Of a stretch of DNA of 64,000 nt, positions 48,781-56,858 are shown piece after piece. The stretch is from an uncultured Gammaproteobacteria bacterium (GTDB lineage Bacteria > Pseudomonadota > Gammaproteobacteria > Steroidobacterales > UBA11654). Where the stretch lies: positions 41,880-105,879 of the forward strand of contig CALMWC010000016.1 in assembly GCA_937801655.1 (NCBI GenBank), read 5' to 3'. Both the position numbers and the translations under genes were made by a program. The notes beneath the pieces are model-generated. The model saw only the letters and a list, made by a program, of their open reading frames with translations, made no database searches and was not told where the DNA came from. Numbering within the stretch: the first letter of the stretch is position 1; each line of letters begins with the position of its first letter.

Positions 48781-49377
48781 TTACTTTGTACTGAGGAAGT
48801 TACTTATATTGGTTGGGTTAAAAATTCTTACAGTAACATCATCATCACAATGAATTTCACCTTCAACATCGACCACTCCCACAAGTCCTCTGAGCTTTCT
48901 TGCGGCTTTAGAAAAATCAGTATTTTTCACTTCTCCGCCGTTGATCTTACTGTATATTTTTGCTATTTGTTCAGACATATACTGACATGGAGGATTATAT
49001 TCCTCCACCATAAGCACGGCACCTGAAGGGAAGAATAATTGTGTCCCTTTTGGCAATTGAGAGAAATCTGGAATTCCCTGAAAACATAAGTTAGCGCCTA
49101 AAACACTAGGCAATAATGGAGTTGAGAGTTGCATTAGCTCCTCAATTATTCTGAGTTCTTCAACTGAAACCGCTGACCACTGCCTATCATTTCTTCGAGT
49201 TGTTCCTTCAGGAACTGATTCTCCTTCGAAAGCAGTTCTACTGTATCCCTGATGCTTGTCATTTGGAAACCCATCCAATTCAACAACAATACTTTGAGCA
49301 TACTGTTTACTCATGTCTTCGTTATTACCAACAAGAATATCCAAAATAGAACCAGTCACTTCTTTCATTTTTTTCAT
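48781..49377 (-). CDS. MOSC-domain protein
   Basis: Protein of 198 residues with the MOSC (molybdenum cofactor sulfurase C-terminal) fold: LGANLCFQGIPDFSQLPKGTQLFFPSGAVLMVEEYNPPCQYM contains the conserved Cys thought to bind sulfur or the molybdenum cofactor, and RGLVGVVDVEGEIHCDD closes the barrel. It is a stand-alone domain, like YiiM but without an oxidoreductase extension. Its start overlaps the upstream hydrolase gene by 4 bp. No molybdoenzyme gene lies in the window. Confidence 0.82.
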   Translation of the reverse strand: MKKMKEVTGSILDILVGNNEDMSKQYAQSIVVELDGFPNDKHQGYSRTAFEGESVPEGTTRRNDRQWSAVSVEELRIIEELMQLSTPLLPSVLGANLCFQGIPDFSQLPKGTQLFFPSGAVLMVEEYNPPCQYMSEQIAKIYSKINGGEVKNTDFSKAARKLRGLVGVVDVEGEIHCDDDVTVRIFNPTNISNFLSTK

Positions 49378-50255
49378 TGATTTAGAAATTCGGTAATGAT
49401 TTTTGCATTTAATTCTGGTTCCTCATAAAACTGCCAACTTCCAGAATTAGGTACCTTCCTTATAATACTTCCTTTTATTCTTTTTTGTAATGCTGCCACA
49501 TCCCCTGCATATTCATCTTCTTCTGCCTCAAGCAATAGTGTTTCTTTGTTCAAATTATCAAGGTTAGGTTGGTAACGGTAAATGGCATAATGTAAGTCAA
49601 ATTTTCTTTGACGATTTATTAAGCTAGTGAGAAAAGGTTGAAAAGTCATCTCGGGTGTGGTGTTGATTGCACTCATAGTTCTATAGACAGACCAGGTCTT
49701 TTTTAAAAATTCTCCATTTACATCTACCGGCAAGTCTCGAGTCATGGGTTGATCAATAAGTTCTTGTATTTGCTCATCAGTAAGATTTTCCTCTCTACCA
49801 GCTCCTGAGAGAATTAACTTCCCTATTCTTGCTGAATGCCGTAAACCCAAGTTGATGGCAACTGCTGCACCCCCATGTTGACCGAGTATATGGACTTTCT
49901 CTACACCAATATCATCTAAAAGATCAATTACAGAATCAGCATACTCATCTACATTCAGTTCATACGTAGAACTATCAGATTGGCCATGATTTAGTAAGTC
50001 AATTCCAATGACTTTAAAAGTATTGGCTAAAAAAGGGGCAAGAGATAGATATTCTGCAGATGTTTGTCCTGATTGATGCACTAGAAGCAAAGCTGGTCCT
50101 TCTCCGATAGTCCAATGATGAACTCTTCCAAACTGTGTATCGGAATAATCTCTTCTGATTTCTCCTGACATACCAGGCATGTCTGCATTTGCTGTTAAGA
50201 CAAGAAAGTTATTTAAAAAGAATCCTAACAATATTACTAGTTTTAGTTTTTTCAT
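49374..50255 (-). CDS. Exported alpha/beta-hydrolase-fold protein with atypical nucleophile
   Basis: Alpha/beta hydrolase family, 293 residues with a signal peptide (about 1-24, ending TANA). GPALLLVHQSGQTSAEYLSLAPFL covers strand 3 and the oxyanion loop, and FKVIGIDLLNHGQSD is the usual following segment. The nucleophile elbow reads HILGQHGGAAVAINLGL: the Ser of G-x-S-x-G is His. A late acidic residue (EEDEYAGD) is present. It may be a non-hydrolytic member or use His or another residue; the substrate is unknown. It is coupled to the MOSC gene by a 4-bp overlap. Confidence 0.8.
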   Translation of the reverse strand: MKKLKLVILLGFFLNNFLVLTANADMPGMSGEIRRDYSDTQFGRVHHWTIGEGPALLLVHQSGQTSAEYLSLAPFLANTFKVIGIDLLNHGQSDSSTYELNVDEYADSVIDLLDDIGVEKVHILGQHGGAAVAINLGLRHSARIGKLILSGAGREENLTDEQIQELIDQPMTRDLPVDVNGEFLKKTWSVYRTMSAINTTPEMTFQPFLTSLINRQRKFDLHYAIYRYQPNLDNLNKETLLLEAEEDEYAGDVAALQKRIKGSIIRKVPNSGSWQFYEEPELNAKIITEFLNQ

Positions 50256-50329
50256 ATTTCCCTTTATTTTTTACTTGATTGTGGAATCAATGGAACATAA
50301 TTAGTAACTTAACATAAATAGTTGTTATT

Positions 50330-50818
50330 TTATTCACTCTCTTTTGGGTCATTTTTAAGAGTTGCATTTCGGGTTCCATCTGAATTAATGGACACTAACA
50401 ATGGTTGCCATTCCTCTCCGTCACAAATAAATAAAATACAACCTTCAACTTTAATATTGCCATGATCCAGAAGCTTCAATTTAGCCTTAAAGGTTTTGCC
50501 AATCCTAGGATCATAAATTTTACCTCCTTTTAGTTCATTCTTTGAATCAAGATCTTTTTTAAAACCAGTTAAAATATTAAGTCCAACCAATGCTCTAGAT
50601 TTCAAGTCATCATCGGTATTATTCTCATCGAGTATTGTTTTGGGATCCACTCCTTCTTCAACAATAATATGAACTATTTCTCCACAAATAGAATCGCCAC
50701 AATGCTTAATTTCAATGATTGAATCTGAAGCAAACCAGAATCCCAATACTGTTTCTTCAGCAGCCTCCAAATATTGTGTAAAACAAAATAAAATAAGTAA
50801 AAACTTAACTCTTACCAT
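50330..50818 (-). CDS. Exported DUF2147 family protein
   Basis: Small periplasmic protein of 162 residues with a signal peptide (about 1-19, ending LEAAEE). The body matches DUF2147: ETVLGFWFASDSIIEIKHCGDSICGEIVHI at the start of the mature protein, then LVGLNILTGFKKD and GGKIYDPRIGKTFKAKLKL, ending in a lipocalin-like strand set. Cys residues (CGDSICG, CILFICD) may form disulfides. Function unknown. It follows a small membrane protein gene by 7 bp. Confidence 0.8.
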   Translation of the reverse strand: MVRVKFLLILFCFTQYLEAAEETVLGFWFASDSIIEIKHCGDSICGEIVHIIVEEGVDPKTILDENNTDDDLKSRALVGLNILTGFKKDLDSKNELKGGKIYDPRIGKTFKAKLKLLDHGNIKVEGCILFICDGEEWQPLLVSINSDGTRNATLKNDPKESE

Positions 50819-50825
50819 GGACGCC

Positions 50826-51302
50826 TTACTTTCTTAAATAAGATATTTGCATGATTACACCTAAAAAGTATGTTGCTAGGAAAAACAAGTAAAATTTCAA
50901 GAGTAAAGGATCTTGAATGTCACTAACAATAGGTGCTTCAACAGGTAGACGCATTAAGCCATCTGTTATAGCTGGTATCATATGAAATAAGAGTGTTGAA
51001 GAAAAACACACAGCTTGCACATAAGAAGATAAACCTCCAAACAGTTTATATTTGTCTGCAATTATCCCTACGAGAACAGCAAGTAAGGTCAATATAGCTA
51101 AAATATGTGCCATATTAAACCCACCTTGATGATAAATACCCAATGCAGTCAAAGCTGTTATCAGTGTTGAGAGTAAATATATTTTTCCAGATTTTTTCTC
51201 GGTTTCTATAACTTTATTTTTTGCTAATGTATAAACTCCTGTGAGTATGGCAAAAACTCCTAGAATTGTATGAAGCCATCCAAGTAGTGTTATTGTCGGC
51301 AT
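50826..51302 (-). CDS. Small polytopic membrane protein, unrecognised
   Basis: Product of 158 residues with about five hydrophobic helices (near 4-27, 42-60, 68-86, 95-112 and 132-155). Two histidines sit in or near helices (GWLHTILG, NMAHILA) and a third in LLFHMIP, which resembles haem- or quinone-interacting DUF2306-like proteins, but the match is weak. A strong AGGAGA Shine-Dalgarno precedes the ATG. It lies 7 bp before the DUF2147 gene and 28 bp after an SDR gene, probably one operon. Confidence 0.65.
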   Translation of the reverse strand: MPTITLLGWLHTILGVFAILTGVYTLAKNKVIETEKKSGKIYLLSTLITALTALGIYHQGGFNMAHILAILTLLAVLVGIIADKYKLFGGLSSYVQAVCFSSTLLFHMIPAITDGLMRLPVEAPIVSDIQDPLLLKFYLFFLATYFLGVIMQISYLRK

Positions 51303-51330
51303 ATCTCTCCTATTTCTTTGAACTTATTAT

Positions 51331-52131
51331 TTATTTTTTATCGTATCTACCTGGAGCAACATTGGACTCTATAAGTGCTAATGCTGAAGATGGTAATATT
51401 TTTAATAGAAAGACTAGAAACCTATATGTTTTTGTTGGCACGCATAAACTTTTTCCATTGAGTGTTGCCTCAACTGCTTCTTCAGCTATTCGTTTTGCAC
51501 TGAATTTTAAAAAACCAGGTACTTTATCCATTTCATTCTGAACGCCACTTGCGTGATGAAAATTAGTTACAGTAAAACCCGGGCAAACTGCTGTAGAAGT
51601 AATTCCTTTATGGTTGTAATTTACATTTAAAGCATCACTGAATCGATTCATAAAAGTTTTTATCGGTCCGTATAAAGCTTGAATTGTTGAGGGTGGTGCG
51701 AACGCTGCAACTGAGGATACAATCATTATTTTTCCATAACCATTTGATATCATATTAGGCAAAAATAATTTGGATAGAGCAATTACAGCGATACCCAAAA
51801 CCCTAATAAAATCCTCTTCATCTTCCATTGAAGTTACGTGAAAAGCAGTAGGTATTCCATAACCTGCATTATTGACAAGACAATCTATTTGATAATTATT
51901 GGATGAGCAGAAATTATAAATCATTTGAGGGGATTCTGCTTTGCTCAAGTCAGAGCAAATAAAATCAACTTTTATTTTATGTTTCTCTGAAATTACCTTA
52001 GAGAGTTCTTTTAACTTTATTTCATTTCTTGCAGTAAGAATTAAATTAAACCCTCTTTCAGCTAAAGAATTTGCTATCTCCAGGCCAATACCCGATGATG
52101 CGCCAGTTATTAATGCATAAGAGTCTTTCAT
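51331..52131 (-). CDS. Short-chain dehydrogenase/reductase (classical)
   Basis: NAD(P)-dependent oxidoreductase of 266 residues. The cofactor motif TGASSGIG is at about 8-15, NNAGYG at about 88-93, and the catalytic Ser-Tyr-Lys in SSVAAFAPPSTIQALYGPIK. The arginine after strand 2 (LTARNE) suggests NADPH. The overall pattern resembles the DltE/YqjQ group that reduces ketones or fatty acyl intermediates; the substrate is unknown. It is the first of a short minus-strand run with the membrane protein and DUF2147 genes. Confidence 0.88.
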   Translation of the reverse strand: MKDSYALITGASSGIGLEIANSLAERGFNLILTARNEIKLKELSKVISEKHKIKVDFICSDLSKAESPQMIYNFCSSNNYQIDCLVNNAGYGIPTAFHVTSMEDEEDFIRVLGIAVIALSKLFLPNMISNGYGKIMIVSSVAAFAPPSTIQALYGPIKTFMNRFSDALNVNYNHKGITSTAVCPGFTVTNFHHASGVQNEMDKVPGFLKFSAKRIAEEAVEATLNGKSLCVPTKTYRFLVFLLKILPSSALALIESNVAPGRYDKK

Positions 52132-52221
52132 ATTGAATCTATTATGTTGGACTTTTTGCTAATTACCAACATTGTGCTCTATAAAAATAATTTATTATTC
52201 TCTTATAGTATTCTAGAAATG

Positions 52222-54216
52222 TTAATTGAACCTGCTTAATGTTGTTGGACCAAGTGCTTTTTTAAGGGGTTCTAATTTGCTCTCATATTGTTTCCATGCC
52301 TCGATACTTTGGGTATAGATTGGTTGGCGGACCTGTTCAGAGCTTGCTGTTCTGACTGGACGTTTATTTTTATAAAATTCAAGACAGGATGATTCAAATT
52401 CAAGTTTAATATAATCCAACAGTCTGCGAGTCATTTGTTCAATATCACGGATATTATCTTCATACTGTGCAAGAAAAATACGATCCGGCAAGACTTGGTT
52501 AAAATGATCCATAACTGAAAGATAACTATTATAATAATGACCAATATTTTCAAGGTCATAACTAAACTCATAACCGCCGGCAAAATGTTGCTTATAAATA
52601 GAGAATCCACAAGCTAAAGGATGCCTTCTTGCATCAATAATGATTGCGTTGGGTAAAATTTTGTGGATTACGCCAACTCTCTCAAAATTGGGTGGTAATT
52701 TATCTATGAAATATGGTTTATCTGTTCGGTATATAGATGTCTGGTTGAGGTATTCCTGACCAAAATCAGAGAGCTGTTCTTTATTGAAATATTTAAAAGA
52801 TTCAGGATACTTTTTATCAAAATTTTGTCCTCCAGAAATGATCATTTTTCTTTCGAGGTTTGGAAGTGTCATCAATTCCATAGTGCCTTCAATTTTTGAA
52901 TGGCTGGATAGTATTTGTTCAATTAAAGTTGATCCCGATCTCGGCATACCGATGATAAATATTGGTATTGGTTTACCATCTTGTTTAATGGCCTGATTTT
53001 GTAAAGTATCAGAATCAAATCCTTCGATAATTCCTTCACAAAAACTCTTATGGTCTTTCTGATTAAAATTTAAATTAGGCCGAAGATCGTTCGCCTTTTT
53101 ATACCAAGCAAATGATTCATTAAAATCGTTATCTCCTTCATAAGCTTTTGCCAATGCAAATGCTGCTTGGCATCTTTGAGCCGGTTCATATCTCTCATTT
53201 TCAAAGATCACCTGCATACTTAATTTATCAGCTTGATCAAACTTGTAATCTTTAAAATCAGCCAATCCCCACCAACCTGCACCGTTACCAGGAGTATTTA
53301 CAATGCAGTCACGATAAGCTTGCTCACTTTCAGATCGCCTTCCAAGGATTTTGAGAGTATGGCCACGTAAAAGATCAACCTTCCCAAGCTCTTCAGTGTT
53401 GTTATGAATATTTTTCGCAGCTTCTTCCGCTGCTTTAAGCGCATCCTCATGCGATCCTATGTGTCCATAAACCTTGCTCAGAAGTATCCAATGCCTATAG
53501 TCAGAATCAAGTGTTGTCAGTCCCTCAGTTTCATCAACTGCTAATATAAATTCTCCAAGTCGTTCAAGATTCTGAATCAGTGCTTTTCTTAACATCATAT
53601 TTGCTGGATGATGCTGTAGTGCATATCTGAGAATCTTTGTACACTCTTCATGGGCACCCAATCTAGAGGCTAAATGTCCTAGCATAAATGATGCTCTGGG
53701 ATGACCAGGATGTCTTTCAATCATAGTTCGAGCTATTTTTTCAGCGTTTCCAGGATATCCATTCTTAAGAGCATTTTGCATTTCTTTATACTCTTGATCC
53801 ATTGGATCGAGCGCTTCGGATTTTTTCACTGCACTAAGTGCTGACACATAATCTCTCTTTTCAAAATACAATGCCTCGAGAAAACTCCAAGCTGGATAAT
53901 ATTTCGGGTTAATTTCTAATGCCTTTTCAAAATGAGTGATCGCACGAGCAGACTGACCAGATTTCATAGCGATAAATGCAAGGTCTCCATGCGCTGAAAA
54001 AGAGCTGGGATCAATACTAATAGCCTCTTCAAACTTTGTGAATGCCTTTGCTTGATCTCCAATTCGCATATAAGCTGATCCTGACATTGAAAGAGCAGTG
54101 AGATCATTAGGAACTTTAATAAGAAGTTGCTCAAGTTTAACTAGAGCCTCTTCAGCATCCCCTTGTTTTATAAGATCTGCAATAATCTGATATGTTTGCT
54201 CATTTGCTTCTGACAT
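52222..54216 (-). CDS. TPR-repeat sulfotransferase
   Basis: Cytoplasmic protein of 664 residues. The first 380 or so residues are tandem TPR units (AFTKFEEAISIDPSSFSAHGDLAFIAMKSGQ and similar). The C-terminal third is a sulfotransferase domain with the PAPS-binding loop IFIIGMPRSGSTLIEQILSSH (about 417-437), closest in style to tyrosylprotein sulfotransferases, and a later IDARRHPLACGFSIYKQHF. TPRs probably bind a protein partner. No signal peptide is seen. It lies 78 bp downstream of the TonB-dependent receptor gene, a pairing seen often in marine gammaproteobacteria and sphingomonads. Confidence 0.88.
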   Translation of the reverse strand: MSEANEQTYQIIADLIKQGDAEEALVKLEQLLIKVPNDLTALSMSGSAYMRIGDQAKAFTKFEEAISIDPSSFSAHGDLAFIAMKSGQSARAITHFEKALEINPKYYPAWSFLEALYFEKRDYVSALSAVKKSEALDPMDQEYKEMQNALKNGYPGNAEKIARTMIERHPGHPRASFMLGHLASRLGAHEECTKILRYALQHHPANMMLRKALIQNLERLGEFILAVDETEGLTTLDSDYRHWILLSKVYGHIGSHEDALKAAEEAAKNIHNNTEELGKVDLLRGHTLKILGRRSESEQAYRDCIVNTPGNGAGWWGLADFKDYKFDQADKLSMQVIFENERYEPAQRCQAAFALAKAYEGDNDFNESFAWYKKANDLRPNLNFNQKDHKSFCEGIIEGFDSDTLQNQAIKQDGKPIPIFIIGMPRSGSTLIEQILSSHSKIEGTMELMTLPNLERKMIISGGQNFDKKYPESFKYFNKEQLSDFGQEYLNQTSIYRTDKPYFIDKLPPNFERVGVIHKILPNAIIIDARRHPLACGFSIYKQHFAGGYEFSYDLENIGHYYNSYLSVMDHFNQVLPDRIFLAQYEDNIRDIEQMTRRLLDYIKLEFESSCLEFYKNKRPVRTASSEQVRQPIYTQSIEAWKQYESKLEPLKKALGPTTLSRFN

Positions 54217-54294
54217 GATTACTCACTCTTTAAAGACCAGTTAGGGATCTTATTTTACTAAGACCCCAAGTCTATTGAGCTTAAGTGCTACTAC

Positions 54295-56721
54295 CTAAAA
54301 AGTGTAGTCCATGCGTAGTGCAACAGTTCGGTCTGGAATATAGTATGTATGATAAATATTCCAATAGGATCCAATGTTTCTAGATCGAGCATTCTTATAG
54401 CGAACAATCCTATCATCTAGTAAATTATTAACGACCACATTGATGGTAGTATTTTCACTGACTTGAAGACTGGCTTGCAGATTCACCACTTTATATGCAG
54501 CTGAAATATCTTGATCTTTGACATTAAAGTGTGATTTGTACTTACCATAGCCATTGACATCAAGACGCAGATTTCCCTCTCTTCCTCGATATGTTATCCC
54601 CCTATCAAGAGCAATATAATAATTGTATTTGGGTACCATTGTCATATCATCGCCTGCTGAAGCTCCAATTGATGGAACATCAGATGTCATTTCACTTTGG
54701 GTACTCGAGTAGTTTACTATCAACTTGAGATCGTCAGTCAGCATACTTGTGGTTTCAAGCTCAAAACCTTTTGATTCAGCCGTTGCCGCATTAGCTGTGT
54801 AACTAAAACCACATGTATCCATATAGACACTGGCTTGAACGCCTGACCAGTCTATCTGATAGATCGCACCAGAGAATTGAACTCTTCGGTCAAATAATAG
54901 ACCTTTGAATCCGATTTCCATATTTTCAGTTTCGTCTGATGTATAACGATCACTGTAATCGCCAACAGCAGGATCGTTTCTGCAAGATACGGGTGGCGCA
55001 GATCCATTATTACCTCCGGGCCGATATCCCTCTGAATAAATCCCAAAGACCGCAAGATTTTCAGTTGGCCTATAGTTAGCACTGAGCTTAATTCTGTTGC
55101 CATCCTCACCATCTTTGATATCGGTAACATCATTATTCCAAAGACCTGAATCGGTATAGTAATAGTCGTTTTTTATATCATAGAAACGGATACCGCCTGT
55201 AAGCTCTAAGGTTTTCCCATCTTGAAGATCCATAGTGTAACTGGCCTCACCAAAGTATGCTGTTTCGGTATCATCCCATCGTAACTGACTGCCATTGTAG
55301 TGGACATTTCCATTACCATAAACGTCAATACCTAACTGAGTTGGATCCTCATAACCCCACCAATATCCCCAAAGATAATCAGCAATTGCTCTACTTCGAT
55401 TATCACTGGCATGATACTGCCATTGTACATTTGGATTTTCCTTGCCATTTGATTCATCATGGAATGCTCCAACTGTCCATTCGATTGGTCCATCGCCGGA
55501 TGACTGAAGTCGAAGTTCATGAGTAAATCTGTTCCAACCATTTGTGTCATCGATCCAGGTTCTAAACATGTCTTGTGCATCATATCTCGACCAATGATTT
55601 TGTCTGCCAGAGGTGTCGGTGTCTCTGTATGACCCTGCATATGACAAGTCGACCCCATCAATTATATCCTGTCTGTCAATTGTCAATCCAACCAGGCTAG
55701 TCTCATTTGCATTAAAATGATTAAGCAAATACCAAGTCGCAAAATCAGGATTATAACCATCTTGAACTAATGCGCCGATAGAGTGAATCTTGCACTCAGG
55801 TCTGGATGCGCCTGAAGGGCAATCCGGGAATGTGAGCGCGACGTCATAACCGTATGTTGCAGCCGCGTTTGGTGTTAAAATTGCCTCATAATAGTAAGGT
55901 GGTGTTGACAGGTCTACATCAGAATATTCATCTGAAAAATACTCATCTCTAACAACACTCAGATTGACTTGAGTTTTATCATTGGGCTCCCACAGTAATT
56001 GTGCCCTGAGAAATTCATCCTCTGTTTCTCCTCTATGACCGTCATTTAGATTTAGAATCTTACCTGTTTTGCCTCCACTCTGTCCTGTTACACGCAATCC
56101 CAACGAACCTTCAACAATAGGAACATTGACTACGCCAAATGCTCTGACCTCTGTTCCTGGTCGGTGTGCTTCATTCTTAAACATCACAGATCCTGAGATC
56201 TCTAATTCATTTAAATTTGGTTTATTAGTGATTACATGGACTGTACCGCCAATGGCATTTGATCCATATAGAGTTCCTTGTGGGCCTCTGAGAACCTCTA
56301 CCCGCTCAACATCATAAACATTGCCAAAATCGAAAGGAACCCCATCAGTCCAAACATTGGTTGTATTGGGGTATGCACTGTTCGAGCCTGATAATCCTCG
56401 AAGAATTAGCTCACCACGAGGTGATGCAGCCCCTGCGATTGTTCTATATAACTCACTTTTATCAACAATATTTCTGGCTTTGATCTCAGTCTCTGTAATA
56501 GTTGAGATATTCATTGGAATATCAAGGACAACTTCTTCTTTCTTCCTTGCTGTAACGACAATTTCATCGAGTGCTTGCGCCCCTACTTGAGGTACAGATA
56601 AAGCCGTAGCAATACAAGAAGCTGCTGCTACAACTTTTGCCTTATTCTTCATCCTTACAATATTATGTTTCTTTTTAAGAAGCTTCGACCTTCTTAATTT
56701 CTTGTGTTGCCTATGACTCAT
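54295..56721 (-). CDS. TonB-dependent outer membrane receptor
   Basis: Outer membrane transporter of 808 residues. The TonB box EIVVTA is at 53-58, followed by the plug domain (IPMNISTI, RGLSGSNSAYPNTTNVWTDG, VERVEVLRGPQGTLYGSNAIGGTVHVITNKP) and a barrel ending in a C-terminal Phe (ALRMDYTF). The plug style resembles CirA/sphingomonad receptors that take up organic molecules. The N terminus has a long basic lead of 23 residues before the signal core (about 29-50). That start is supported by GGAG 9 bp upstream of the ATG at 56721. It is divergent from the lipoprotein amidohydrolase gene. The ligand is unknown. Confidence 0.93.
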   Translation of the reverse strand: MSHRQHKKLRRSKLLKKKHNIVRMKNKAKVVAAASCIATALSVPQVGAQALDEIVVTARKKEEVVLDIPMNISTITETEIKARNIVDKSELYRTIAGAASPRGELILRGLSGSNSAYPNTTNVWTDGVPFDFGNVYDVERVEVLRGPQGTLYGSNAIGGTVHVITNKPNLNELEISGSVMFKNEAHRPGTEVRAFGVVNVPIVEGSLGLRVTGQSGGKTGKILNLNDGHRGETEDEFLRAQLLWEPNDKTQVNLSVVRDEYFSDEYSDVDLSTPPYYYEAILTPNAAATYGYDVALTFPDCPSGASRPECKIHSIGALVQDGYNPDFATWYLLNHFNANETSLVGLTIDRQDIIDGVDLSYAGSYRDTDTSGRQNHWSRYDAQDMFRTWIDDTNGWNRFTHELRLQSSGDGPIEWTVGAFHDESNGKENPNVQWQYHASDNRSRAIADYLWGYWWGYEDPTQLGIDVYGNGNVHYNGSQLRWDDTETAYFGEASYTMDLQDGKTLELTGGIRFYDIKNDYYYTDSGLWNNDVTDIKDGEDGNRIKLSANYRPTENLAVFGIYSEGYRPGGNNGSAPPVSCRNDPAVGDYSDRYTSDETENMEIGFKGLLFDRRVQFSGAIYQIDWSGVQASVYMDTCGFSYTANAATAESKGFELETTSMLTDDLKLIVNYSSTQSEMTSDVPSIGASAGDDMTMVPKYNYYIALDRGITYRGREGNLRLDVNGYGKYKSHFNVKDQDISAAYKVVNLQASLQVSENTTINVVVNNLLDDRIVRYKNARSRNIGSYWNIYHTYYIPDRTVALRMDYTF

Positions 56722-56792
56722 TTAAATTTTCTCCATAAAAAAAATTTCGAAACTAAAAGTTCTACATGTATAGTGCTTTTAAATTTTAATTT

Positions 56793-56804
56793 TTGCAAAT
56801 GCAA
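56793..56804. promoter_or_regulatory. Short palindrome in the receptor/amidohydrolase gap
   Basis: TTGCA-AA-TGCAA in the 137-bp divergent region, which must hold promoters for both genes. A small operator is possible; the match is short and may be chance. Confidence 0.2.
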
Positions 56805-56858
56805 TTATGGTCATAAATTCAAAAGTGCCTATTTCAAAAATTTTAGGTAGTTTGCAAT

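Noticed and set aside
55257..55661. His- and Met-rich open frames on both strands inside the TonB receptor gene
   Set aside because: They are out-of-frame shadows of the receptor, which has continuous family homology through the region.
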